Positions 10,985 to 23,234 of a stretch of DNA of 64,000 bases are shown in pieces (position 1 is the stretch's first letter; each line of letters opens with the position of its first letter). A program made the position numbers and the translations under genes. The notes below the pieces were generated by a model that was not told where the DNA came from, searched no databases, and saw nothing but the letters and a program-made list of their open reading frames with translations. Origin of the DNA: Glycine soja (lineage: Eukaryota; Streptophyta; Magnoliopsida; Fabales; Fabaceae); NCBI RefSeq assembly GCF_004193775.1, contig NC_041004.1:7711309-7775308 (forward strand), in the 5' to 3' direction.

Positions 10985-11362
10985 AAACTTAAATATATTT
11001 TTGATTCATTATAAATATTCAATTTTTGTATTTGTTTTTAATAAATTTTTCTTTTGTGTTGAGTCCCTAATAAGATTATTTTTATTTTGGGTTCTTAATA
11101 TTTTATTTTAACCCCTAATAAATTAGTGAATTTTGTATTTATTTCCTGATAAATTAGTAATTTTTTTAGTCCTTACTAATTACAAATAAAAAAATAGTTA
11201 TCAGCGAACAAACACTAAATTTGTTAATTTATAAATGACTAAAAAAATGTCAGATAAAAAACGAATTTATTTTTATTAGGAACTCAACACAATAAAAATT
11301 TATTAGAAAGAAAATGTAAAAAATTGAGTATTTATTAGAATAAAAAGCATATTTAAACCTAA
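10985..11362. mobile_element. Foldback/MITE-like element with long imperfect inverted arms
   Basis: The left arm starts with CTTAAATATATTTTTGATTC and the right arm, reversed, reads TTTAAATATGCTTTTTATTC. Further in, TGTGTTGAGTCCCTAATAA on the left pairs with TGTGTTGAGTTCCTAATAA from the right. The arms cover most of the roughly 380 bases and meet in an AT-rich centre. Such palindromic elements with TTTAAATAT ends are frequent in legumes. No coding capacity is visible, and no clear target duplication could be fixed in the A/T flanks. Confidence 0.55.
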
Positions 11363-12455
11363 CAAAAATAGATTAAAATACAACAAAAGTAAAATGGGGG
11401 GTGACGGGAGTTGGTAGGCAAAATAGTTTGAATGTGTAAAGGACTTGAATAGTAAAATTAACATTCAGTTGTAGTTACTGTCCCAGACTGCAAAATATCA
11501 TTTAATTCATATTACAACTAAAAGCTCAATTGGCCGGATCCAAATGAACAAGCAACATTTGAAATTCAGATTCTCCATTGAGACACCATGCACCCATATT
11601 ACGATTTAGCCAAGAGAAGTAAATAACACCAGTGATTCTTCCAAGGTTCAAACAAACAAACAAACACTTCTGCCAGAAACCTAATTCTTCGAGTACAAGA
11701 ACTTAGAGTAAGCATCTTCTTAACTTAAATCTCAAATATATTCAGAGTTAAACACAAAATGCAGTAATGAGTTCAGCACAAGCGGTTTCATTCAATTAAC
11801 AAACATGATTCTAGAGATGAAGGTGAAGAAATCATATTAACTTAAACACCAAGTAGAATTGAAACCATTGGGACACTAGATCTCATGTCAACACACAACT
11901 GCTATTAAAATCCAAAGATTGACTACAGAGTTTAGTCACTCATGGACAAGACCCGAGAGTGAAAAACACTAAGAACAATAAAGAAAGCTAAAAACTAGTT
12001 GAGAAAAATCAGAGAACCAAACTCTGTAGCCAAATTCTCTTATTTTTTATAAATCGGCCCAAGCCTAAATCACAACTTTGAATGCAAGGTCTGAATAAAA
12101 AATGTAGCACATATTGAGAGATTTGAAATTCAGCATCTTGCATCGGATTACATTGATCATCTGTCTGACAAGGCTTTGCAACAATCGTCCTACTACTTTC
12201 AACTTTCATCTCATGTCTTTAAAGTTTAAAGCATTCGTCGTATATGACTATGGAAAGTGAAGCTAAATTAAGACCTACAAACAAAACAAATTAGGACAAT
12301 AATTAAAACATAAGAATTACTGCATTTTTGCTGAGTCTGAATAAAACTCATCGATAAAAAATTCATCTGATTCAATTCAAATGATTTTGACAGGGAAGCT
12401 GAAAAAGCTAAGTTTAACATAAAAAAGATATGAAAATATATGAATTATGATTGCT
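11363..12455. other. Intergenic, no supported gene
   Basis: Moderately AT-rich unique-looking DNA. A - strand open frame of 66 codons (12009-12209) contains PCQTDDQC, but it has no signal peptide and no family I can name. No exon chain, RNA gene or repeat was recognised. Confidence 0.4.
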
Positions 12456-12857
12456 ATTCAGGGTTTCCACTCTCTTTGTGAGGTCCTGGAAATGAATTGT
12501 ATTTTTTTCATCACCTTGCAGGAGTATAAGTGTTTTGGTGTTGATCAATACCAGCGACTTGTTTCTCTTTATCTTATTGCACTTTTTGTTATTTCAACAT
12601 CTAACATAATGTTAGATTCAGGGTTTCCACTCTCTTTGTGAGGTCCTGGAAATGAGTTGTATTTTTTTCATCGCCTTGCAGGAGTATAAGTGTTTTGGTG
12701 TTGATCAATACCAGTGACTTGTTTCTCTTTATCCGAATTGTATTTTTTTCATCACCTTGGAGGAGTACAAGTCTTTTGGTGTTGATCAATACCAGTGACT
12801 TGTTTCTCTTTATCTTATTGCACTTTTTGTTATTTCAACATCTAACATCATGTTAGG
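12456..12857 (+). repeat. 160-bp tandem repeat, about 2.5 copies
   Basis: Copy 1 (12456-12615) and copy 2 (from 12616) both start TCAGGGTTTCCACTCTC and share GGAGTATAAGTGTTTTGG and TTGATCAATACCAG. Copy 2 breaks off after CTTTATC at about 12733. Copy 3 (about 12735-12857) restarts inside the unit at GAATTGTATTTTTTTCATC. It ends with the same CAACATCTAACAT.ATGTTAG that closes copy 1. Differences between copies are a few substitutions, so the duplication is fairly recent. It lies 300 bases downstream of the receptor-kinase stop codon. Confidence 0.85.
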
Positions 12858-13154
12858 CCTATCTTCCAGTTTAAAGACTAAGTTGGAATTTGTGGCCAAG
12901 GTTCTCATAAGTAGTGACGGAGACCACAGGGACGGTGAAACCTTTACTACAACATGTATCTTTTATGCTATTAATATCAGTTGTTTGCCCATGGAAAAAA
13001 GTTAATATCACTTTTAAAGCCTTTTCGATTAAATTTTATACGTAATATGCAAATACATCAGCACAACTAAACGGGTTTTGAAACAATAATCCTTTGGTAG
13101 TGAATGCACGTACTTGTAATCAAAATTGTGCGTCAGTGCAATATGCTCAAACTT

Positions 13155-16100
13155 TCACCGACCAGTTAATGAGGTAATGGTTAACTCATCATTTGAAGTC
13201 TTATGGTTTAGATTTGAGCTGAATTTTTCTTCGTCCGAAATCCTTCTGGGAAAGAAGCCAGGCTCTTTTGGCTCAACCAGTTCCATCTCACTCCCTAACA
13301 TTTGAATTACTGAGGTCATGGTTGGCCTATCCTCCGGGTATTGTTGCAAGCACAAGAGACTAACATGGATGCATCGCAGTGCTTCTGGGATAGCACATAG
13401 GTCCTTTATGCTTGAGTCAATCAACTGTAAAGCATTTTTCTCTTTCCAAAGTGTCCATGCCTGAAACATAAAAGAAGAAAATAATAAAGTTAATCATTCA
13501 TGTTTAAACTTTGCCATAAATAAATAATAAGTTTTTGAGTGCTTACATAACCAACCAGGTTAAGGGTCTGGTTTCTATGACAAAGAGCTCTATTTTTGTT
13601 CCCACATATAATCTCCAACAATAAAATACCAAAGCTGAAAACGTCCGATTTGATTGAAAATAGTCCATCAACAGCATATTCTGGGGCCATGTATCCACTG
13701 CAGGAAACATTTAAAGAAAAAATCTCACTTGACACAAAAATAAATATATAAATGTGGTGTAGTATAGTTAGACAGACACTCACTAAGTCCCAACTACCCT
13801 GTTTGTGTTTCCTTCAATTTGGTCTCCTCCAAACGCTCTAGCCATTCCAAAATCTGATATTTTTGGATTTAACTTTGCATCAAGTAAAACATTACTTGCT
13901 TTGAGATCTCTATGAATAATCCTTAATTGGGAATCTTGATGGAGATACAAAAGCCCTCTAGCAATTCCAAATATTATGTGGAAGCGCTGTGGCCAATCCA
14001 GCAATTTACTTTTTACTTTATCTGTTTTTTTTTTTTTTTTGCCAGGCACACATGTTGTTCAATATTAGATATTATAGAGTAATAAGCCACAAAATATGAC
14101 AGAAGTAAACCAACACAAGTGCACCTAATCTTAGCATTCATCATATTACATACCAAAAATGAAGGTGTCTAGGCTGCCATTAACCATGTATTCATATACT
14201 AGTAATTTTTCTTGTCCTCGAAAGCAACAACCAAGGAGCCTTACAAGATTTCGGTGTTGAAGCTTTGCAATCAGTTTTACTTCTGTTGTGAACTCGGTTA
14301 TTCCTTGTCCAGAGCTACTTGAAAGTCTCTTGACAGCAATTTCTCGCCCATCCACTAATTTTCCCTGCATGATTGCATTCATTTGAGAAGATGTTTTGCA
14401 TAGTAACAATTCATCTCTGGACTTCTTTTTCTGCTAAGTGCTTAAATTTTTAATTACCTTATATACAGGTCCAAAACCACCTTGTCCAATCTTATTATTC
14501 AACGAGAAATTATTCGTGGCAGTAGTGATTGTTAGCAGATGAAACAATGGCACATCCAGATCTTCAAGCTGTCTTTCAATGTTCTCATTTTTCTTTGGCT
14601 TATCTGGACAACAGAAGAAAGGAATAAACATTCAACAACATTATGAAACATGAGGAGGGATTGGAACTGGTTTAAGAGGATAAATCTGCACTATCCAAAT
14701 AGAGAAGGAAACAGAAAATATATATTGCGTGAACTCAATTTCTTTAATCTCTGGCAAGTTGAAACTCTGATCATTATTAAAAGCCACCTGGCCTCATTCC
14801 CGGTTAAGCTTTAACTACACTACAAGTGCTCCATGATAATTTGAAGCATTTCCTATTTTCAATTTCAAAAGATACATAGAAAATAGCTATCTTTATTTTA
14901 GTACAAAAATACGGATAAGTAATTTACCAGCAACGCTCCTTCCGAATCAGTATATAACAAAAATGCAAAATAAAATATATAAATATATTTTTAGTCCTCA
15001 AATTTGAGTTATTTTTTTCCCTTTAAATTTGAAGTTGTTGTTTTCACTCCTTAAAATCCTTAAAATGTTCTTTTCAATCTCTTTCCATCATGTGAACCAA
15101 AAAAAAAATCACAATTTGTGGCACTTGACTGTCAAAATTTGATTTTTTATTTTATATTTTATTGTTTGATTTCTGATCGATAGACATCACCAAAATCAAG
15201 TTTATGAAATTGAAAACACATTAATCACTTTAATTTTTTTATTGACATGATTCCGATGATTTTAAAGTGCAAAAAAATCGTACTTTAAATTCAAAATAGA
15301 AAATCAATTTATGATGGTCATAAGTCACCATAAATTGTGAATCTCATATTTCCCTCCTAGCTCACACTTTGAAAAAGACTTTAAAAAAATATTATGCGAA
15401 TCTTATGGACCAAAAAAGCAAGTTTAAGTTTGAAAGAGTAAAAAAAGGACCTAAATTTAAGGTACTAGAAATATAAGGTAAAATAAAATTATCCCACTAA
15501 TTGCATCAATTATGGTAGCAATTATTATCGTCACCCATTCCTTGTGTCCATGTTGGGGCAGAGGCACTTCATGGTTGATTTTGATAACAAAAAAAAACAA
15601 TCTTGTTATTAGTGGCTGCCTGGCTGCAACAATTATTGACAAATTCATGCAAAGAAAGATCATCCACATAATTTTGTAGTTTTTTGCTGCATTTAACTTC
15701 ACTAGAAAATGATAACAAGTATTATGTTTTTTTTATGGCTCAATATTATTAAACTCTAACAACTAATAATTTTATCCAAGAGACACAGAACAGAACCCTG
15801 CTATAATAAGGCCACTTAACCAAAATCTCAAAGGATGCTCTGAAAAACCAATAACAGCACTTGTCAAGGGAATTGACAAATAGCAGACATTCCATTTAAA
15901 ATATGATATACAGAACTATTCGTCCATATTTTTAGGGAAATGTGAAAGGGAAGAATAATTTTACCAGCAATGTTCCTTTTGTAGACGAAATAAATAGCAA
16001 GCACCACTCCTAAAGTTGCAGCAACGGAGGTTATAAATATTATTTTTGACTTCTTGTGCCTGATAGACTCTTCACAGTTGAATTTGATCAAATAAAACAA

Positions 16101-17506
16101 CAATGGTTAAATTCCATATTGAAGGACCAAGCTTATATTCTCAAAACATGATTGAAATTCTGGTGAGAAGAATAATAAAAGGATTAATTGGAAGAGTTAA
16201 TAAAGTATTTACCTATTTCTGACGCAGGCAACCTTATATATAGACTCTGCCCATTCTCTGGAACTGGATACAGTTTGATGTCATATAAATCACCGAACCA
16301 CATAACACAGCCACTGCCTGCCCCACTTATATTTGAATTGGTATATGCCATGCAGGAACAATTATTCAAGCACTTGGTTCTGCATTGTTTTAGATCAATA
16401 GTCTCATTCACAAACGTATCTTTAGTATCCGGCACTTTCAAGCCATCCACAAGTACAAACCCATCATTGAGCTTATCTTGGCAGCTAAGTGGATGTTTCC
16501 TGATACATCCTTCAGACCAGTCCATTGAGTTCCATTTCTCAGGAGTCTTAGGCTTGAACCCTTTTAAACATTGACATATTGGTAACGCAGAAGTGGTGCA
16601 ATATGTATTGGCTCCACAGACTCCATAATGGTCACAGTTGTCTTCTGGCATCACTTCATATAAAATCCATGATTTTCCTGACCATACATAACGCTGACGT
16701 TCTAGTGTGGTTTGGTTAAGTACCACTTTAGATATTGAACTAGTCTGTTTGACACTCCATCTGTAATAAACCACTTCTTGGTTGGAGACAAACTCGTAAT
16801 GGTATATGGGGTTATTAGGCTTCATAAGTGGCATGCCACTGAAACGTAAACCATTCCATGGTCCAAATCTATGGTACTTTTTTGTTCCCTTCATCATATA
16901 GATATCAGGATAGGGGTGCAGGGTAATACCCCATGATAAGTCTCCTTGGGTTGGATCATTATCACTCTTCCAAGCTATCAGGCAAGTACTAAGATTTCTC
17001 TTGATGTCCCATCCAACCTTCATTCCTGACAGCATTGTATTAGATGGGTAATCAAAGCTTTGCCACAGATATGTATCTTCCTTGGCTTCATTCTCATCTC
17101 TTATCACAAGATTGCCTGAATCCAAGAGCTCTGCCACCGGATTCTGTGCCTTTTCTGGAGAACTTGTGCTCCAAACAACCGTGTTGTTGTGTGTAAGGAC
17201 CAAATTGCCAGAACTGTCTAGTTTCAAGATGGAAAAAGAATCCTTGATTGGGTTGCCACCGTTTGCAACCCAAACTATGTTTTGAAGTGGAATATTCTTG
17301 TACCAAATCCCAAGGTAGATTTTGTTCGGATTTCCAAGATTGCAGAAACCGAGTTCAAAGATTCCACTTGGGGAAACTAGGGTTTTTCCGTAACTGAGGG
17401 ACTGGGATAGTGTAATGGATGAAGTTTCTGCTGCTATGAAAACTATGAGAGAAGGGGAAAACAGTATATAAACTATGATACTCATCAGAAAAAGAATAAA
17501 TATCAT
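13155..17506 (-). CDS. G-type lectin S-receptor-like serine/threonine protein kinase, complete, seven exons
   Basis: This is a plasma-membrane receptor kinase of the S-domain (SD1) class. Proposed exons on the - strand are 17506-16213, 16069-15965, 14603-14458, 14364-14154, 14021-13784, 13697-13547 and 13460-13155. All introns are GT/AG, phases agree, and the total is 2451 nt (816 aa), the usual family length. Order: signal peptide (about 1-26), B-lectin ([19 protein letters not shown]), S-locus glycoprotein domain ([14 protein letters not shown]), EGF-like Cys cluster (CDHYGVCG), and PAN/apple ([12 protein letters not shown]). One membrane helix ([19 protein letters not shown]) follows in exon 2. 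The kinase has [26 protein letters not shown] and APEYA, so catalysis looks intact (RD type). Ligand unknown; SD1 relatives act in self-recognition, defence or symbiosis. The small exons and 1.36-kb intron 2 are inferred from sequence. Confidence 0.92.
14928..15570 (-). pseudogene. Duplicated transmembrane exon relic in intron 2 of the receptor kinase
   Basis: On the - strand, [20 protein letters not shown] and DAISGIILF run up to about 15485. After a 503-base insertion the reading resumes as FVIY, a stop, FGRSVAG, then a GTAAAT donor at 14927. The pattern parallels the functional exon 2 ([20 protein letters not shown] followed by GTAAAA): a hydrophobic helix, a basic stop-transfer stretch and AG|GTAAA at the end. 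I infer an old tandem copy of the membrane exon, disabled by a foldback insertion and a TGA. It is not part of the predicted mRNA. Confidence 0.5.
14977..15479. mobile_element. Foldback/MITE-like insertion within the exon relic
   Basis: About 503 bases with related inverted ends: TTTAGTCCTCAAATTTGAG on the left, and TAGTACCTTAAATTTAGGTCC-like sequence when the right end is reversed. The direct repeat AAAATAAAAT flanks it on both sides (14967-14976 and 15480-15489), fitting a 9-10 base target duplication. The flanks are A/T-rich, so the duplication is suggestive, not proof. No coding capacity is seen. Confidence 0.5.
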
Positions 17507-17573
17507 TGAGTACTAAGCTTGACAGTTAGAGCTTTAAACAGCTGTTCTGAAGACTAAGAAAACTGAAACCATT

Positions 17574-17587
17574 GTGTATATATATAG
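17574..17587 (-). promoter_or_regulatory. TATA box of the receptor-kinase gene
   Basis: The - strand reads CTCTATATATATACAC about 70-80 bases upstream of the ATG at 17506. That would place transcription start near 17545-17555 and give a short leader. It is the only strong TATA in the 150 bases upstream. Functional use is inferred. Confidence 0.5.
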
Positions 17588-17589
17588 AG

Positions 17590-19090
17590 GGAGTACCAAA
17601 CTTTACGAAGTTGTTGAAAAGTACAAAAATACTTTCTTTCCAAGACCATTCCACACATCCAAAACTAATCAATATTTATTATGCCAATTGAGCAGTTGCT
17701 ACCAATGACCCACTAGAGAGGAAAACTTGTGAGTGGTGCCAAATGGAAAAATTATAGTGGAAAACTAAGCTTAGGAGCATGCATTATTTTTTTCACAAGT
17801 CACAATTACTTGATGCAGAAGGCAGTGTGATTAGAATGGTAAAATTTAACTTGTAAATGCAAATCTCATAAGCTTTTCAGAATTTTCAGTAGACTTTCAT
17901 TTTGTGGTTTAGGGGTTTGGTTCCAGTCTTTCTAGCATGTGTGGCTAGAAGGACCACAGTCTTGAATATTGAGGCTCTTGGTCACTGTCAGGTAAACTAC
18001 CTTGTGAGACTTCTGAAATAGACACAATGTTAAAGAGTAGTATTGAAAGTTTGGGTGCTCATAGGGAGGACCACAGTTTCGGGTCAACAACGGAGTTGAC
18101 TTCACTGACTATTAGAGTTTAGAAGTTCCTTTCATTTTTTAAAAATGGGTCTGATAATCAGTGCACTAAGTGTGGTGAGAAATTTTTATTTGAAAATCAT
18201 ATGTAAGTGCATTTAAAAATGATTGGAGATTGGAGAGCACACATTATATGTATCCTAATAAAATATAATTTTTTTTTTACTTTCTTAATAAGTACCTTCA
18301 AAGACACTTGTTAGTATGTCATCTTTAAAAAATATACTTCTACCTGGAAAAAAAATCATATTCTGTTTGGTCTTTATAGCTCTTGCAACTTTTATTTTAA
18401 TCTATAGCAAGGTTTTAAAAATTTTAAATTATTTGTGACGGCGCGCAATTGGGACCACATCGATATTTAAAACCTTAATCTATAGTTTAAAACCTTAAAA
18501 CATTAGTTTTTAGTTTTTTTTATTAGATAGAAAGTTTATTTAACCGTTAAGTAAATCATTTTTTTAAGTAACTTTTAGCATTCTTTGAGTAGCTTTTAGA
18601 GTTTTTTAAAACTCTATTTGGAAGTATTTAAATCGTTATCTTCTATTTTTTACTTTTTATATTTTATTTATTTTATCCTTAAAATATTTATTTAACATTT
18701 TACATTTTATTGCTATTTCAATAATTAATTTTATTACACACTTATAATTTAATAAGTTAACTTTTTAATTAATTTTAATTAAAATAAACATTTTATTTTG
18801 ATTTCTATAGTTGCAATTTTTCAAGTTTCAACTAATACCGTATTAAGTAAATACGATCTTGATCTAACTCAATTTAATCCTGATTCATCTCAAACGGCAA
18901 AACATATAATAATTATTTCTGAAAAAAAAAAAGAGAGAAGAAGAAAGGTAAACCTCCTCTGCGTTAACGGTTAACGATGTCGCAACCATGCACACTGATG
19001 CTCGTGGTGTTTCAAAGCAGTTATGCAGAACTCCTTTTATATAGTTCCATCAAACCAATTTTCTTCTCTATCTCTTCTTCTCTTTCTCCC
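17590..19090. other. Upstream intergenic region, no gene seen
   Basis: This is the upstream flank of the receptor kinase, and it becomes very AT-rich from about 18230 to 18900. No exon, RNA gene or recognisable transposon end was found. Promoter elements beyond the TATA box cannot be assigned from sequence alone. Confidence 0.4.
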
Positions 19091-19310
19091 CATCAGAAGT
19101 TCAAAATCCAAATACAATCTTAACGTCGCCATCGCCGTCGAAGGTGATGTCATCGGCGGTGGATCCGGAGCTTTTGCCGGCGGCGAAGACTCCCTACACG
19201 GAGGAGCAGCCGACGCATCTCTGCAGAATGTTTGACCGCGACGGCAACCGTTCATCACTGGCTTCACTGCGGAGTGGCACACGCCATCTGCTAGCTCTTT
19301 TCTGAAATTT
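19090..19310 (+). pseudogene. EF-hand (calmodulin-like) protein fragment
   Basis: This is a GC-rich island in AT-rich DNA. From the ATG at 19149 it reads MSSAVDPELLPAAKTPYTEE, then LCRMFDRDGN. In the next frame it reads FITGFTAEWH, the point where an EF-hand loop would run DRDGNGFIT..EL. The TEEQ..LF..FDRDGNGFIT pattern is that of plant calmodulin-like proteins. The frame slips one base inside the calcium loop, and the first frame stops at about 19303. It is probably a short dead gene fragment. An unrelated GC-rich 5' leader is the alternative. Confidence 0.4.
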
Positions 19311-19570
19311 CATTAATTTTTAGATATCAGTATTTTTTCATGAAAATTAATTGGTAATTTTTTTAATAATCATCAAGAATTTCAATGTGTTAATTAAAAA
19401 TTAGTTTGGTTAGTGATTAACTACATATATATTATTATGTAAAAACTATTTTTTTAATCATCATTACCAATTAATTACCAGTGGAAACTATACATACTGA
19501 AATTGGAATTCACTTCTAAACTTTTATTTATTTAAACAGAAATAGGGTAAAAAAATTTAACATGTTTGGA

Positions 19571-19900
19571 CACTACTAAAAAAAGGCCTTTTTACAACAA
19601 ATATACGACGTCAGTTCTCCTAGAGAGTCGTAGTAGAATAAGCGGTGACAATTTCCTAATTATGAAGTTTGAAAATAAAGACGGTGATGTTTGACACCAT
19701 CGTAGAATGACGTGTACCACGATATCCATGACGTTTTTGGAAAAATCGTCGTGATTTGCACTTGTAGTATAATACATGGTGGCACTTTCGTAATTAAGAA
19801 GGTTGAAAACAAAGACGATGATGTTTGACACCGTTGTAGAATGATGCATACGACCACAACGTTTTTGAAAAAACCATCGTGGTTTGCACTTCACTTAGTC
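19571..19900 (+). mobile_element. CACTA 5' terminus with duplicated subterminal unit
   Basis: A typical terminus, CACTACTAAAAAAAGGCC, starts at 19571. It is followed by GACGGTGATGTTTGACACC-type repeats. Two copies of a roughly 110-base unit (about 19652-19762 and 19789-19890) share GATGTTTGACACC.T.GTAGAATGA and TCGT.GTTTGCACTT. From about 19900 a GC-richer leader (CTCACTCCAGTCACC) follows, as in many CACTA elements. No transposase was found downstream, so the element is non-autonomous or rearranged. Confidence 0.7.
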
Positions 19901-21849
19901 ACGTGAGCCCATTTCATTGATTGACTTAGCTTCGTGACCTCAGTTGATGCTCACCCCCTACGCGCTATCCTCACTCCAGTCACCTTCTCTGTCACTCACA
20001 CTTCCGCGTCGGCACGCTGTTCAATTACCACCGTCATTGTCCAATGTCAGTATCTCATTTTGGAATGGCTTATTTCATTTGATTTGAAATTTCATTTTTG
20101 ATGGGTTATTCAACTAGCTGGCAAGTTGCGTCACCGTCAACGACCAATGTGTGAACCATAACTATCGGTTTCACCCCTGCCACGCCACGACGCCAAAGGT
20201 TTGAACCCAAGTTTTTCGGGAACTAAAATGCTTTTGCTTTAGCACCCTATAGTGTATATTTTTATTATTTTTGACATATTAGATTTGGGGGTTTGCCATT
20301 TGCATGTTTAAGGGGTCTCGTGGGATATTTTTTATTAAAGAGAAAGACATCCTTAATGTTTGGTGGTATTAATGTCTTAAGGCGAGGGAGAGAAAAGGAT
20401 TAATGTTAGGGACAAGTGAAGAGGAAAATAAAAAGGAACTAAAATTCGACTATTTTGCATGAATTTGCAACTTAAATGACCTACTCAGCCATGACATTTG
20501 TGATAAAGCTAAAAGAATAAAATGTACAAGCCATACAAGAAATGACTATGGGCCTTATTTGCTAACTTTGCTTGCATTAGCCATTTTGGCTTGGGTTCTT
20601 GTATTTTTACATGCTTCTTCCACAATAGCTGCCCTTGCTACTCTATGTATGTCAATAGTTCATTATCATCATCATAGACAACTTCATTTTAAATGTGTTC
20701 ATGATGGTCCTAAGCTAAGCTACTACTAAGAGTCCAACATGTGTCCCATGCATGGCCTACAAAAGTACACTTGGACTTAATTAATTTAATGTTAGTCATA
20801 ACATTTTTTGGCTAGGCATTGGCTTAAGAATGATGGTTCACTCTTAGCTGTATGTTATTATTGAATGTCCAGTTTTAGAAGTTAAACTTCATGCTTTGTA
20901 GAAGTTCCTAAAGTGTAAATGTATTTCAACCCATTGGGAACATTCTCCTTCTTTATCAAATTGGTTTTAAATGGAAAATTAAACCCAAGGTAGTAAGAGT
21001 ATAGTGGCCTTTAACATAATTTGTTGATTGGGTTTGACCTCAAAGTTTAGATGGTAATGAAAGTACTCCTCTGGAAAGATGTGTTTCCAAGTTTTCTAAG
21101 GATAACATTCCTCATTGTCAAAGAAATGTGTTTCAGTTGTTTGATGCATTGCAAATTTTGAGTGTTTTGTTCTGTGCATTGCAAGTCACATGGAATGGAA
21201 GTAGTCATTTGTCAATTCTGGATATAAGTTTAAACTCTTGTAGCTAGGTCTCACTCTCTTGAGGTTGGGGAATTCTCAAAAGTGGCAGTAATATCAGAGC
21301 AGATTATTTATTGGCGTGAGAGTGTAAGCATGAAAGTAATACATATATACTTGCAAATACATCTCTTATCATAGATTGACCTATCCAATGACATGAACAA
21401 ATTAATATTAATTAATATGGCATGCATGAAATATTGTAACTACATTTTGACTATGTTATATGAACATTTAGCCAAAGTATATGATCAGATATAGTTTTGT
21501 CAAGTAAAATTTGTTACAAGTGGTTATTTATACATGTAAAACTTATCTATAAATGGAATTCAATTGTTCTATTACACAATTTAACTAAAAAGAAGTAGGA
21601 CATTGTTTCTCTACTACACAAAAAAGATAATTAAACAGAATATATATTAGTGGAAGTCGATCATGTGTGGATTGCTTTGGTAGCTGAATTTTATTTCTCA
21701 TTTTTCAGTCGTTTCATATCTAAGAATCAATATTTCTTTTCAAAATCCTTTTAACTCGTCACGCTTGTGATTAAACACGTCGGGTTCTCACAATGGATCC
21801 CATCACAATACTCGTCGCGCAAAACTCGTCGCCCTTAAAAGGTCTTACA
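19901..21849. other. Presumed CACTA interior, no recognised gene
   Basis: A leader-like stretch to about 20240 is followed by AT-rich DNA. A short hydrophobic + strand reading around 20560-20690 (LLTLLALAILAWVLVFLHAS) has no start or family and is probably chance or repeat-derived. I see no further supported feature. Confidence 0.35.
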
Positions 21850-21989
21850 GTTGTGTGATTGCACAATTCATAGCTCACAACACAATACACATCTCAATAT
21901 AGATGTATTCCATCATTCATCATATGTTCAATTCACCACATACTCACAATTTGAATCATCATTTCATATTCTCAATATAACAATTTATA

Positions 21990-23065
21990 CAAAAGACTAT
22001 CACAATCTAGGGAGTAAAACCCCTCAAATAATATTACACAATTATATCAAAATCATAAGTCAAAATATATAAATATCAAGATCACAATTTATCAAGCAAT
22101 TCTCATTAGAACATCAATATTTTATTTATAATCATAAAGGAAAAATTGCAATTTAATAAACATCCCAAAATAAAACTCTAATTTAATCCTCTAAAGATCC
22201 TTACACATGTTCTCACTCACCCCTAATTGTGAATAACTCATCCCTTACCTCTAAGCGGACTCACGTGTCTTCCGACAGCGATAGCAGCATCTCTAGCGAT
22301 TCCTTGAGATTCCTCCAGTTTTTCCTCCGATTGCTCCGATAGAGTTCCCAAACGTCAGAGAGACGGAGAAGAGATTGAAGCCTCCATTTGTACTGTCTTC
22401 ATGAGATTCCTTTTTCTCCCTCCACGATAATTATATGGAAAATCCCAACGGTCAAGGTGTGTGCAATTGAATTTCAAACAACATATCAAACTTTAGTGAA
22501 AATCCAACGGTTAACTAATCCAGGATCGTAGTTTTACCGAGACAGCTCTGGATTTCTGCGGGAAAACAAAAAGTCACGATGCAAACAATATTTCTCTCAT
22601 CTCCGACATCCTTTAGTAATTCCCAATGGTGAAAATGCTCGTAGTTGAGTTCCAAACCTGGTGCTTAAATTTCACAACGATCCAACGGTGAATGAGTCCG
22701 AGATCGTTATTTTTCTGAAACAGGTTTGGTGGTCTGCGGGAAAAAGAGAGGACTTTGAGAGGAGGATGGGAAAAACGAAAATGAGGGAAAGAAGAGGCAC
22801 CGTCAGTATGAAAACTGACCTAACGCTATTTATAATTAGATTTACTCTATTTATTTATTTATTATTTTATAAAAACAAACTCTATTTTATTCTCTATCAA
22901 ACAAATAAGTAAAATACCCTTTTTATTTTCTCTCAAACCATGATTTTAATTAATAATTATATCTCCTTATTTATTTATTTACAAAATCTCATCATTTTCT
23001 AAAACTCTATTTATTTATAAATAACAATTCTTTTTAAATTAGCTTACGAAAAATGAGATGTTACA
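21990..23065 (-). mobile_element. Partial LTR of the large-LTR gypsy-like family
   Basis: On the - strand it starts TGTAACATCTCATTTTT at 23065. It shares the family features of the complete LTR at 26085-28995: AACGGT..GATCG.AGTTTTAC blocks, GGAGAAGAGATTGAAGCC, CTCATCCCTTA.CTCTAAG, and GGAGTAAAACCCCTCAAAT near 22010. Homology fades leftward of about 21990, so the inner end of the LTR is missing. No duplication was identified. Confidence 0.7.
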
Positions 23066-23234
23066 CTTAGGTATGCTACCAATAATTACATCGGCTAGCT
23101 TTATGTTTTGAGAGGTTATTGGTACTGATAGGATATCTACATTTCCAACCATATAGAGATCACATAAGCCAAATCATAATCATTAGCAGGGTCATTGTAG
23201 AGTATATACTATATACTATCCAATAGAGCAACAT

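Noticed and set aside
12009..12209. Small - strand frame with PCQTDDQC, resembling cysteine-rich secreted peptides
   Set aside because: No signal peptide, wrong Cys spacing beyond that motif, and no exon context; too weak to call.
16188..16574. 128-codon open frame on the + strand
   Set aside because: It is antisense to exon 1 of the receptor kinase (PAN/EGF part) and has no own motif.
17082..17306. Open frames on both strands over the B-lectin domain
   Set aside because: Other-frame shadows of the well-supported receptor-kinase exon 1.
20560..20690. Hydrophobic + strand reading near 20600
   Set aside because: No start codon context, family or splice structure; AT-rich DNA gives such runs by chance.
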